Shown here in pieces: positions 43,421 through 54,477 of a stretch of DNA of 64,000 nucleotides; the first letter of the stretch is position 1, and every line of letters begins with the position of its first letter. Under the pieces are notes generated by a model, which saw only the letters and a program-made list of their open reading frames with translations, was not told the DNA's origin and did not search any database. Location of the stretch: contig OY744463.1 in NCBI GenBank assembly GCA_963556145.1, forward strand, positions 3,286,001-3,350,000, read 5' to 3'. This DNA comes from Hygrocybe punicea (taxonomy: Eukaryota > Basidiomycota > Agaricomycetes > Agaricales > Hygrophoraceae). Made by a program: the position numbers and the translations under genes.

Positions 43421-43529
43421 TACTTTGGTTCTGCTACCCCATCTCCATGCGCTTCCCTAGCCCGCCACCCTCAAGCAATCCCAAGGGCCTCCTCCGAACC
43501 TCTCCCACTCGAAGCACTTAACCAGGGGA

Positions 43530-43900
43530 CGAATGACTTGGTTACATGGTCTAATGTATGTCCGCCAATTTCAACTACATCCAATGTCGACATTTGAACA
43601 ATCTGATGTTTTTTTTATTTTACAGGATATATTCTCATACAACGTCGAGCAATTGTGAGGCGATACACATAACATGATCGTCATCCTCATGAATTACCAT
43701 GGCCACAACCTGCAGAGCGCAATCAACTTTGTTGGCGAGCTGTGCCGGCAGACGATCGACCAATTCATCAATTTTTGCCCTCTTGGGGGCCCGAGATCGA
43801 CCACATGGTCAATGGCTACGTGCAGGGTCTGCAGGACTGGATAACGGGGTCACTGCATTGGAGTTTCATGAGGAGTTGCATGACCAAGAGATATTTCCAA
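43530..43900 (+). pseudogene. Sesquiterpene synthase fragment (broken)
   Basis: Reads DLVTWSN, then an intron (GTATGT...TTTACAG, about 43555-43624), then DIFSYNVEQL, a stop, [37 protein letters not shown] and, after a +1 shift, [28 protein letters not shown]. This is the NSE magnesium-binding motif and the C-terminal helices of Agaricomycete sesquiterpene cyclases, which ionise farnesyl diphosphate. The DDxxD half of the enzyme is missing. The stop TTGTGA replaces the family's Ser-Arg (TCGCGA), that is two C-to-T changes. The fragment lies entirely inside the CATCAG element, so it was probably captured from a host gene not present here. Confidence 0.85.
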
Positions 43901-44442
43901 GACAACAGCGCTCCCCCATAGTCATGGACCTGACCGACCAACTGCTCAAACAGCAGTCGGATGAAGAGAAGCCACTGGGCAGCTCCCATTGCATTTCTCC
44001 AAGCGGATCCACCGTTAGTGAGGCTGCTTTGACGTGTGCGACCACAATACAGGTGATGGGTGTTTTTCAGTGGGACTGATGACTGTGCTAGCATAGGTGG
44101 GCAGGAGTGAATCTTCATTTGTAGGTTGTTTAGCCTAGTAGATCAATCCAATTATTTTTTCTTTTCTTTTATATGACAATGAAAGAATAATATAAAATAT
44201 AAAATGAGTGCTCTGGCTGCATTCTGGATGTGGTTATGTAGTACTATCCAGATAGTTGACAGGTCTATACTGGTCTATACAGGTGAGACAGCCGACTGCA
44301 TAGACTTGCATAGATGATGCGTGGCACTATATATATTTAGACATACAAAGAAGTAGTCTATGACGCTATGACTCTATGACTCTATAGACGTCTGCACAGC
44401 ACATGGCAGACCTGTATCGTTGACGGCTGTTTTGCTGATGCA

Positions 44443-45537
44443 GAATTGCCAATAGAATTAGGAATAGAATATTCAGAAAGCAGATTGAAATCTGATCACT
44501 TCTTTGAACACTAATGTTTTATCATAACACACCCAAATATGAATAATTTGGAATGGAGGCAACTTGTTAGTCTCATCCCAGACATTTCAGTATGTGGGTA
44601 ACTCCGATTGGAGTGTCAAAAATATTTGACACATTGCTACCTAGAATGTCTGGTGAGTTTCGATAGGATGGTTGTAGATAAATAATTATGTAATAGGTAA
44701 GTAGTGATCAAGCTATCTTGTCCTGGATCCTCATCCCCCCACATCTGATGCAAAATCTCCACTGGAATCACCTGGAAAAGCAAGCTAAAGTCTGTAGATG
44801 CAATGAGATTCATCAAAGACTGAGCTGAGAAAATAATTTGTGAAGTCAGGTGATTGGAATAGCGCAGAGAATTTTGGATGCTTGAGACACATTTCTGGTA
44901 AAGTTAAAAGGACTTGAAATTTGCCATTCTGGATTTCCTGAAGGGTAGGAAGTGAGAAGAAAGACAACAGAAACTTTATATAGGAATAACATTGTGAAGT
45001 TCAGCAGAATAATTGTCTGCATTGACAGTGGTTGCAGTCAAACCCATATCCTGGAATTTTTGGGCCTGGATATGATGATTATATGCTAATGTATCAATGG
45101 GATGTGGAAACTCACCTGTTCCATCTCGAGCTCATTTAAAGGAGAAATTACCAGGACCCTTTTAGTTTTGATCCTGTTTAAGAGCAGTGGCATAATAAAT
45201 GGCATTGTTTTACATTGAGGACTGAAGGTGCCCCACCCTCGGAATCCATGATCGGAGGTGTGGAAGGGGTAAAAAATGCACTCGGGATGGATCCGGCGCT
45301 ATCGCATTAACTTACGGATTATCTATTACATATCTACATCCGCCCTATTACCAGAAGTATATTTTACACTCCGACACGCATATGTCCGAAGGCAGAGTCT
45401 GGGTACGAGACTAGCAACTTGCAGCATGTTAATTTAATTTTGGCTGTTCAAAGGAGCCATCGATTACTGGATATTGGTCCACATCTATACACGCACGATA
45501 TTATAATTATGGGTATTGCGAAACTGAGTAAATAATG
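44443..45537. other. Repeat-derived intergenic stretch
   Basis: 44450-44540 and 45440-45475 match parts of 31.2-31.5 kb (same strand), so both are copies of one old repeat. No gene recognised before the Ulp1 stop codon. Confidence 0.5.
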
Positions 45538-47954
45538 TTATATTTCATCACGAAGTGTTCCGTGGCCGATCTCCCAGATCATCCGTCTTCGCAAATACGC
45601 CATGTTGATTTGACGGAAGTTGAAAGTTTCTTCGCCTCTGGCCAGAGCTGCCAAGAACTGACATGTAAAGACACCACAGTCAAATCCATTCTCTTGTTGA
45701 GGAGTATTCTGTGCAAAGATTGAGTGTCAATGTTTGAGAAGGTCGTTTCTTGATATGCACCGGTAATGTGTGATCCACCCATCCAGTGAAATCGAATGGC
45801 TTCTTCTTCTTATTCTGGTGTTCGGCGTCCACATACAATCGTAGATGCTGAAAGTTGCTTGATTAGCAGAATAGTTCACTTTCGCAAGGATGAAGTTCAC
45901 TTGGTAAACATCATTTCGCCTCATGTTCATGCTGTCATACGACTCTATCCTTTTGCGTCGAAAATTGATCCCTGCAGCAGTCCAATGCGAGTTGTTATGG
46001 TTGATAGGAATAAGGATGATGTCTTTTTGAAACAAGTCGAACTTATGACACATGAATGAATAGCTCAGTTGAGAACGTTCCATGCAATGGCTCACCTTCT
46101 TTGTCCATTTTGCGAGCCGTGACTTTTGGTAGCCCTCCCCCTTCAGTTTCGACCAAAAGAAAGTACTGAAGTAATGAACATTCAACGCATGGCTCTGATC
46201 ACTGGCTCCGTTAACACCATTGACACCATTCACAACTGGGTTCTCCTTGCAGCCATCAGCCTGCGACATAATCAGCTGTCCATAAAAGTTAATAATCTCG
46301 TCGTTTAGCCATTGGCCAGGCCGCAAGCGCGAGATGTCCTTATCCGTCACCTGTTCCCTTGCGAACTTGGCAACTATGCCTTTTTTGGCCAGGAGAGCGT
46401 CGACTTCAATTTCATCCGCAGGAGGGAGAGAAGCTGGTAATGGGACCCGTTTCGATCCACGTAAACGTCGTTCAATCTCTTCATCTTTGACACGAGCGGA
46501 ACGCCGAAGTTGGTCAAGGGAAGGGGAGAATGGCTTTGGTGGTTTTGGCCTGGAGTCCTGCGGTTTAGAAGCAAACACAAGTCCATTTTGGGAACGTACC
46601 CATTGAGCGCTTCCCGAGCTTTCTCTAGTGCACGTTGAAGGAAATCCTGAGAGCAGGGGTTAACAGAGGTGACGAACTAAAAGAATGCAAACCCACTTCG
46701 GAGAAGGAATGTCGACGGCTGAGTAGTGGCGTGCGTGATTTCGATCGCAAGTCCGTTAAGGAAGGCGATGCTGTTCGAAGAATGGTCATTATTGCTGTCT
46801 TATCAATGTTGTCAATTATCACTACCCACGCGAAAGTGCATGACGATGTTCTAACAATGATAGTCGTTCACCGTAGTTCAGATAGCCTGATGAACAAGTC
46901 AGAAAGTAGCCTTAGTGGTGCCGATCTACCTTGAAATCACCTTGAAATGTTGCAAAATCTGACGTGTAGCCTGTGTAAATACCAGTCAAATGTTTATTCG
47001 AGAGTTTCTTAAACGATTGCCTACCGGAGGATCGTTTCAAATCATACAGCTCTTTAACCATTTCTTCGCGATCTTGTCTCCGTTGTACCTGCACTTCGGT
47101 TTTATGCTAGATGGGTGTTATATAGGGGTAGGAATGGGTCTTGGTTGGAAAAGTTACTTTTTCAGCATATATATGCTCCCTATTCCGATAATTTCTTTGA
47201 ATTCCCTCGATATTTTTATTCCGACGCCTTGCTGTTTCGAGGGCTTCATCTATTTGGGGGTAGGGAGCCTTTCTGCTAGATGGAATAGACATGGCTGACG
47301 CAGAGAAGTCCGTAGTCCGAGGCAATGTAGTAGTCGACAATCTCGGATTGGAACGCCCAGGCGGTGATATGATAGGCCGCAAGGATAAAGCTAGAGAAGG
47401 TGGAGATGGAGGTTGAAAGGGTCGAGAAGATCGATGAGGAGATTGTAGGGAAACAGACTGAAGTTGTGGAGACGGTGAGGATGAAGAGTATGGACCCTCT
47501 AGGGATATCGACCTTGGAGGGTGCCAGGTTGAAGATGACGACGGAAATATTTGAAGCGGAGATGGAGATGAAGGAGGTAAAGATCTTCGACGCACGGGCT
47601 GACAGGAGCAGGGTGAAGGAGGTGCAAGGCTTCGAAGGTGGGGCGGTAGCTCCGTACGCTGTTCCGGTGGCGTGTCTGGTGTGCGAGGCCATGAAAGGGA
47701 GGGTGAAGAGGAAGGTGGCGACGGTTGGAGGATTTTTTCTGTGCAGAAGATATTCATGTGGTCGAGATACTAATCCAATAAGATAACATACCCCCCATTA
47801 CGTAGGAAAATGTATCGCGACCGAGACTAACAGCGTCCTTACCTAAACTGAGCCACCGCGAAAAAAGATGAGGACCTCCACTCGTCGTTCGAGGGTGTTT
47901 GGGTGACCAAAGAGGTAAAAGCGGGCCGGATGCTTGTCTCTTTCGAGAGTTCAT
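45538..47954 (-). CDS. Ulp1-type SUMO protease (peptidase C48)
   Basis: Multi-exon gene. The first exon starts MNSRKRQASGPLLPLWSPKH; a clean splice joins ...DTFSYVMG to EKILQPSPP and a long Pro/Ser-rich region (47.1-47.7 kb). Mid exons give REEMVKELYDLKRS, then DFLQRALEKAREALNG and the catalytic domain DKDISRLRPGQWLNDEIINF, VHYFSTFFWSKLKGEGYQK. Catalytic His is in NNSHWTAAGI, Asp in ESYDSMNM, and the Cys with its oxyanion Gln in QQENGFDCGVFTC. The end is EIGHGTLRDEI with TAA at 45538. Ulp1 enzymes mature SUMO and remove it from substrates; yeast Ulp1 sits at nuclear pores through its N-terminus. The catalytic triad is intact. Upstream exon joins between 46.6 and 47.1 kb are approximate. Confidence 0.9.
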
Positions 47955-48219
47955 GAACCGCGTACGGGGCGAGCTTTCAGGGAATGTTGTCAGACCCAGG
48001 TTGAAAGTGTCAAGGACCGGGAACGGCAGTCAGCGTGACTTGCCAACTCGACAAGATCTGGGGTGGGTTATGTCCGAATGCTTGAACAAGGTCGAGAGTC
48101 ACGGCTGGCACTGGTGTGCACAAGAAAATCAATGTCACGCGCAATGTCACATGTCACGATGTTGAGTTGAAAAATCTTCACACAAAGTGTATGTAGCGAA
48201 GGTAAATGCGAAACATTGG

Positions 48220-48795
48220 TCATCGCCGTAACCACCACACGACTATAAAAAACCAGAAGACGACCACAAGGAATACGATGTACCATAACCACCTACATCC
48301 CTGGCGCGATGCCATAGTGTTCATCCTTCGAAATGTCCCCGAAAGAATGCCAGACGTTTCTGCAAAAGCGTCGTTCTATAACAGCCCCGTTGAGGTTTTC
48401 TCCACACCACGCATGTGAAACGGTACCCACCATTTGACTTAACTGCACTGTTGAATCTCGGACTTCATTTCCAATGCCAATGGTAATCTGCCCAAGAGAG
48501 AATCGAAAATGTAATTTGGAAGATGACAATACTGGTCGAAAGTCCACGACTCACTCACATCTTTCAGCAGCTTGACTTTCGCACTCAGTCCCTCCAGCTG
48601 CTCGTCATTTTGGCTTTCCAAGTCATCAGCGAAGCGACCGTTGGCCTGGTAGGAGTGATCGAATGGCGAAGACCGTCCGGAAGACGGTGGTGTGAAGCCT
48701 AATAAAGCTGACCGGTCACGAAGAGAATTTGGTGGCCTGACTACTTGAGTCTGAGGATTGTGCATTACTGACCGCTGAGACATAGAAACGGACAT
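48220..48795 (-). CDS. Bet1/Sft1-type SNARE (Qc-SNARE)
   Basis: Start at 48795 gives MSVSMSQRSVMHNPQTQVV; MSQRS at 48783 is an alternative. The SNARE helix begins DLESQNDEQLEGLSAKVKLL KD, interrupted by an intron (about 48485-48556), continues ITIGIGNEVRDSTVQLSQM and after a second intron (about 48370-48423) NDAFAETSGILSGTFRRM and NTMASRQGCRWW. The C-terminal anchor is YIVFLVVVFWFFIVVWWLRR followed by TGA. Heptad layout with a central Gln-type register and a tail anchor identify a Bet1-family SNARE of ER-Golgi or intra-Golgi transport; Bet1 versus Sft1 is not settled by eye. Length about 125 residues, usual for the family. Confidence 0.85.
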
Positions 48796-49083
48796 GCGAA
48801 ACTGAGCGTGACACGTTCTCCAGAAGTGAAAATAGAGGTAAATACGCAAATACAGTGTCGAAATGCGTTGTCTAAGTTGTAGTAAAAAAATATGATAGGG
48901 AATGACTTCCACACGTTTTCTTCTCGTCAATCAAAGGGCCAGCAATGACATCAAAGGCGGATATACAATACACCCATAATATGGAGAACGGCAAGAAGAT
49001 GTGGGATGGAAGCGGTAAAGACGATGCGTAGTCCGTCAAGTCAAGCCCCATTTACCAGTAAAAGTCCACCAGGTCTGAGACTT

Positions 49084-50720
49084 CTAGTCGATACTCATGC
49101 GATTCAGTGTTTTACTCATCCTTCCGCCATGGGGCTCCGAGGTGAATTTATGCATGTTCTGTGGGGGAACGTTCCTATTCTTGTCAACTAAACAAAAACA
49201 CAAGTCAGCAAAAAATATAATGATGACAGAAACACCAACATGAATCTTTCAGACCACGCCCAAAATTTCGCATCACAATTATAGCAAAAATAAATGTCAC
49301 AATAAGTAGAAGGATGGCGATCAACGCTGCGAGCAAAGTGATAAGTGAGTTTGCCCTTTGGTATCCCATATCATCCGCTTACAGAAAGTAATGAGTGATT
49401 TGTGAATGGATGCAAATAGGGGAGTGTCGCTCAAAATGATGACTTTTACCAGCTGGTAAGCACGTGTCAACGTTACAGCTGTAGTGTTGTGATGCAGTAC
49501 CGACCTTGTAGATGAAGTAAACCAGTGCACCCACACATCCTGACATGAATGTACCCATCATCCAATAGTTTTCGTGGCGCGCTGCCAAGTGACCCTCGAC
49601 AAGCAGAATAAGAGATATGGGTAATGCTGCACATGTGATATAATATTCCCAATCGCTCTTCTGCAGTAGCACGAGCCAGATAAATTGCACAGAGAAGCCC
49701 ACCCAGAAGAAGACGTCGAATTTGACCAGACACTGAAAAATCTGGTAGCTGGTGTACATTTTCTTGATCTGTCGATCGGCACCAAGAAATTTATAGACCT
49801 TCCAACCAAACTCGTGATAGATTTTCCATCCGAGGGCTATGTAAGCCAATTCGGCGACGGAGATGAAGATAGGTAGGATGGCAGTAAGAATTCCAACCGG
49901 AATATGTGATATTCCACCAGATGCAAAGGCTGGGATGTCGTCTGCGACCAACCGACGGATTTCAAATATCTGTATGATGGCGTAAACAAGGAATAGAGCA
50001 TTGAATATTCTGTATTGAATGTGAGTTTAAAATGGAAAAGATGAAAGAAAGATCATTGACTCACGTGAGACAGATGAATTGCAGGGTATTCCGAGCATAA
50101 ACAGCATCCACAGCCATGACAAGTTGGAAAATGCTTTGAGGCGACCATCAGCCAGGAGTCAAGTCATAACCAAAGATGGGTACACACTGAGCAAGTGCAA
50201 AGACACTGAGATAAACAGGCATCTTGCGAGCGTTGTCCGTGGATTCCGCTGAACCCGCGTGGTGGAAGCGCACAAGCAAGTCTCCTTCGATAGCCAAGTC
50301 TATTGTCGTCTCGACCAGTACGGTGATGACATACAGTCGGCAAGCCAAGGATTCGGGTAGAATCTAGGAAGGAGGGTGGCTGAGGCGGATCTGAAATGAA
50401 TAATGGAGACACACTTTTCGCCAAAACCCGCGGGAATCTGCTTCTTTCGTGGGTGGAGATGGAGGGTAAGCTCTGGGGGTGTCAATCACTGTATCATCGG
50501 AGACTTTCGTAGTAAATTGGCTGGAATAAGAGGGCTTATGCGGATGCGAGAAGCCTGAACGTAGCTCAGCTGGGTACGTTTGATGCTGAGCATTTACAGA
50601 GTAAGGGATAGCGTAATTGTCAATGAGATTATCGTAGGAGGCCTTGTAAGCGTCTTCCGTGGGCGGATATAGAGATGGAGATAGGAATGGTTGGGTATTG
50701 CCTGAGTGTTGCGCCGACAT
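49084..50720 (-). CDS. UPF0658 Golgi-type multi-pass membrane protein
   Basis: Starts MSAQHSGNTQPFLSPSLYPP, a long cytosolic Pro/Ser/Tyr-rich N-terminus (to about residue 110), then membrane segments in several exons: KMPVYLSVFALAQ, IFNALFLVYAIIQIFEIRR, HIPVGILTAILPIFISVAEL, WKIYHEFGWKVYKFLGADRQ, then IKKMYTSYQIFQCLVKFDVF and FWVGFSVQFIWLVLL. The GADRxIKKMY..FQxxxKFDxFFWxGFSxQF block is the signature of UPF0658 (S. pombe C23H3.04). The last splice joins RNFGRG to VDKNRNVPPQNMHKFTSEPH and the end KTLNRMSID, TAG at 49084. At least six introns. Function unknown; Golgi location is known only from fission yeast localisation of the relative. Confidence 0.82.
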
Positions 50721-50945
50721 TTTCAAGGATGACGGTCTGAGCCGACCTGCGAGCCAGAGCAGTGAAACCTGAAGATTTGATATGTAAGAGTTGTGGCCGA
50801 AAGGAATGTGGATGTCGTTGTGCACTTCAACTTGAAGTATTTACGTGATTGCCAGTCTGAAACTTGACAGAGGGGTGTGTGACTCTGAGCCACATGAATG
50901 GCCGTGCCACTAAAACCAATCACACTGGAAAATAAACAATTTCAA

Positions 50946-51113
50946 AACTGGACCGAAACTAATAGTTTCAATAAACTAGCTGGCCAACAAATGAGGGTGA
51001 AAATCATTAGACTCGTGAAATGCCGACTTCGTCGGCAGAAACCTTGCTTTCGTGGGTCATTAGATACTTAGAACCATTTATTGCAATTTTGAGCGATGGA
51101 CCAAACTCTGCTT
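50946..51113 (+). other. Short open stretch cut by a transposon
   Basis: From 51020 the plus strand reads MPTSSAETLLSWVIRYLEPF and IAILSDGPNSA before running into the CATCAG element at 51114. What follows the element at 52314 does not continue a recognisable protein. May be nothing. Confidence 0.25.
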
Positions 51114-51137
51114 CATCAGGAAAACTCAATTCCACTT

Positions 51138-51941
51138 ACAGCGGTTTTCATAAACATGCAGAAAAGTTGAAAAAAGATTTGAGGTGTAAAAATTTTGGAC
51201 TTGGTGAAATTTCTCTTGTATCTCATGGAATACTGCATGGATTGAGATGGTTATAGAGGGAAAGTTGTACTATTTCTTAAGGGCTTTCTACTCCTGTACT
51301 TACATTTGGACAATATTTAGTGTATGGTCAGTTGTAGATGAAGTAACAGGGAAACCAGGATTTTTTGAGACCCAAAATGATATTGTCAAATTATGGCATC
51401 AAATGAGCTCCTATGAAGAAGATTGTAGGGAGAAAATTGTTCATTTTTTCAAGGGCTAGAAGTACATATACCGTGTTTTTCTTGATTTTTGTGTTTTGAG
51501 CCAATATTACATCAGTACTATTTTTGATTGCATTGGGATTAAAATACTGCAAGAATTATAAATATTGGCTCAAAACACAAAAATCAAGAAAAACACGGTA
51601 TATGTACTTCTAGCCCTTGAAAAAATGAACAATTTTCTCCCTACAATCTTCTTCATAGGAGCTCATTTGATGCCATAATTTGACAATATCATTTTGGGTC
51701 TCAAAAAATCCTGGTTTCCCTGTTACTTCATCTACAACTGACCATACACTAAATATTGTCCAAATGTAAGTACAGGAGTAGAAAGCCCTTAAGAAATAGT
51801 ACAACTTTCCCTCTATAACCATCTCAATCCATGCAGTATTCCATGAGATACAAGAGAAATTTCACCAAGTCCAAAATTTTTACACCTCAAATCTTTTTTC
51901 AACTTTTCCGCATGTTTATGAAAACCGCTGTAATTCCACTT
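51138..51941. repeat. Long inverted repeat, about 380-base arms
   Basis: Arms are identical over nearly all positions by reading (for example CTCAATCCATGCAGTA, CTCATTTGATGCCATAATTT, TACCGTGTTTTTCTTGA). A diverged single arm of the same repeat is at 30605-30940. Confidence 0.9.
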
Positions 51942-51943
51942 AA

Positions 51944-52270
51944 TTCTGTCTTATTTGTCTTATTCTGTCTTACAAGGAGGATCTCACCCTTTTTTCAAGA
52001 AAATCCCCTAATGCATCTTACATCACATAAAATTGAAAATCAAGACACTTTAAGATGACATCAAGTAAACTAAGATATCAAGTCAATGATGATTGTTATT
52101 GCTTGTTCACTTCAGAGTCTCTCTTGAGTCATCTTAATGTATCTTGATGTGTCTTGATGTTCAATTTTATATGGTGTAAGACATATTAAGAAATTTTCTT
52201 TACAAAAGGGTGTGACCCTCCTTGAAACAAGACTTATATAACAGAATAAGACAAATAAGACAAAATTAAG
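51944..52270. mobile_element. Nested short inverted-repeat element
   Basis: Ends ATTCTGTCTTATTTGTCTT and AAGACAAATAAGACAAAAT are inverted copies; TTAA-TTCCAC / AATTAAGTGGAA sequences flank it. The interior has a second inverted layer (TTAAGATGACATCAAG against CTTGATGT...CATCTTAA). No coding potential. Limits approximate. Confidence 0.6.
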
Positions 52271-52760
52271 TGGAATCAAGTGAAATTAAGTGAAATTGAG
52301 TTTTCCTGATGTTGCAGTGCAACTGAACAACAAACAACAAACAAGGGCACGAATAACTGGTATGAGGGATTTCTGCCAATTTTCTGGACAATATTAAGAA
52401 TTTCACGCCTATCCCTAGGGAACCACTGCCACACACCATTCCCGTTCTGCCTCAGGTTAGGCAGATACACATGCCAGCTACCTCGTGAACAACGTATTGA
52501 TGCTGATATGGTTTCCACGTCTATGACCCCAGATAAAGAGGTAATAAAAGATGAAAATGTTGCAAAGGTGCAAACGGGACTTGGGACACTCCCAACGATA
52601 ACGTGACAATGCACGGTAATATGCACGATTAAATAAACAAACGCGAAGAGTCACAAGATAACACGATATCGCAACACAGTGATAAACAAGGATTGGAAGG
52701 CTTAGCTGGGTGCCCTAGATGACAGCGCGATGCGTGGTGATGACGCGATGAGACAAAGGT

Positions 52761-54477
52761 CATCAGCAAAAGGGTAAAACTGTTGCAAGGTCAGGTGATG
52801 CATACAAAGTATTGTCTGGCTGGTGAGTGCTTGCATGGCCTGCGATGGCAAGGCAAGGGTGCGACGGACTGGGTGAAGTCTTCCAACGCAACACCTGAAT
52901 GGAGACACGTTCCAAGCTGACACCAGAAGTGCGGGGATTTTGGATGGTGATGGAAGGCTAGGCAAGGGTGTGGCCAGGCAGGGAGAGAATTGGGAGACTT
53001 GAGCATGGAATTCAATTCAAACTGATGTCAGGCAGGCGTCAGGTTGTACATAGGCTAGTACACAATGAAAGAGAATAAGTGCTACAGCGCAGCATACCCC
53101 CCCACAGCATACATATCCTCTAAGTCTAAATCCTTGCCGTCCTCCGGTCCCAAGTCTTCAACGCTGTCTAGTTCATCTTATCAGCGGGTATGTTTATGCC
53201 AAGGTCACATGATAAATGAGGAACTTCTCGACCTCCGACTTGGAACTCGTCTCTTGAAGGTTCCTTCATTACCACCATGGCCGATCCCCATTGCAATACC
53301 CCCGAACCAACAGTGAGCCCAAATCACAATACTAATAGCCTTTCACTCAGAGCCAAAGTGACCCCAGCTCAGCTCCTCCTCCTCCATCGCTACCCTCGGT
53401 CTTGGCCATTGGGAATTATTCGGTAAATCGAAAGTTAGCCATGGCCTGGACTCGGCAGATGCTTATGTACTGCATCTTGAAGACGAACCCTGCCCGTAAA
53501 TCTGTATGCCCCCCACACTATGCTATGTTCCTGAAGCGTCTTATCAGCCAACACCCTGAAGTGCATATATGCATTGGAAATGTCGTCTGAATCAGGTCAG
53601 GACTGCCCATTATTTGTGTAACCTGAGGGCAACTACAGTATAGACACAATTGACAAAAGCTTGCCGAGTTTTTCAAGAATGTTGTTGAGCTTTTTGATGA
53701 GTCTGAGGGCGATCGCGAGTGGAGTGACTCCACTTGAGTGGTGGGACACAAGTCTTCTTGCCTCCATAGGACTCACTCTGATCTGTTTTGCAGTGAGGTC
53801 CTTGGAGCTAAAGTACATCGACCGGGAGGATGATGCAAATCATCAACCAAAAGCAGCCACTGGGATAGCAACATTGGCTGCCCAATGTGCCACTCGTCAA
53901 ATCCAGAACCAAAGCTTACTGTCTGCATACAATAAGATCCAACCTACACCGCGTAAAACATGTGTACTAAAGTACTCCCTCTGCATCCACTTGCCATCTC
54001 CGACACTTCTCATCGCATCCATTGCGTGCCTGCCTCCGACTTCCACCTCCCAATTCAGCTCCCCTTCACTCATACTAGTTTTCCTTGTATGTACCGTGCT
54101 TCATGAGCAATGATACGACTGTTTATGTGATGATATGGAATATGGATGAGTACCTTGGATCAGCCAGAAGCCCTGGGATGTGCTTGCATGGCTCATCACA
54201 CCAGTGAGGTCTTGCCAAGACATTTCCACTCTGGCAGCCTGCTTGGAATAAGCTGCCATTGTGGTAGGGTCTCAGATGTTTCCCTCATTCTGGCGGTATT
54301 CTTGTATCAGGCACCCATTCTCCCAGGCCTTGGATGGAAAGGGAGATTCTTGCCAACTCATGGAGGTCCATTGCCATTGCCTTGCAAGACCCATCCCCAG
54401 TCTGGCAGGCAATCCAAGCGAGGTGAAGTTTATAATGCTATGTAAGGACATATAAGGATTTTCCCCTTTTGCTGATG
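52761..54477. mobile_element. CATCAG-ended element (1717 bases) inside a Gypsy LTR
   Basis: Left end CATCAGCAAAAGGG, right end CCCTTTTGCTGATG. The interrupted LTR reads AAAGGT before and GTTCTGCGC after, where the intact LTR has AGGTTCTGCGC, so GT is the 2-base duplication (52759-52760 and 54478-54479). The interior is not repetitive and has coding-like pieces on both strands. Confidence 0.9.
53400..53950 (+). other. Unidentified gene-like pieces inside the CATCAG element
   Basis: Frames include AMAWTRQMLMYCILKTNPAR (53430 on) and VVELFDESEGDREWSDSTW (about 53680 on), each with nearby splice-like sites such as TGTTTTGCAG at 53790. I do not recognise the source; capture of host gene parts, as in the 42.4 kb element, would fit. 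Confidence 0.3.

Larger units (their letters stand above)
42392..44440. mobile_element. CATCAG-ended element (2049 bases) carrying a terpene synthase fragment
   Basis: Left end CATCAGCAAAACAGCCGT and right end ACGGCTGTTTTGCTGATG, an 18-base perfect inverted repeat. A 2-base duplication CA flanks it (42390-42391 and 44441-44442). The flank right of 44440 matches an independent copy of the same host repeat at 31.2 kb. Interior: TATAG-rich subterminal parts, a four-copy tandem repeat and a sesquiterpene synthase relic. Same family as the elements at 51114 and 52761. Confidence 0.85.
51114..52311. mobile_element. CATCAG-ended element (1198 bases) with large internal inverted repeat
   Basis: Left end CATCAGGAAAACTCAATT and right end AATTGAGTTTTCCTGATG, with TT duplicated at 51112-51113 and 52312-52313. 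Inside, two arms of about 380 bases (51138-51518 and 51564-51941) are almost perfect inverted copies around a 45-base loop; both arms contain the identical 70-codon frame beginning MVIEGKLYYFLRAFYSCTYI. The right part (about 51944-52270) holds a further nested inverted repeat with TGTCTTATTTGTCTTATTCTG at its ends. A transcript would fold into a very long hairpin. Confidence 0.85.

Noticed and set aside
51247..51822. Two identical 70-residue genes facing each other
   Set aside because: They are the two arms of one inverted repeat inside a CATCAG element; no introns, promoter or family support a real gene.
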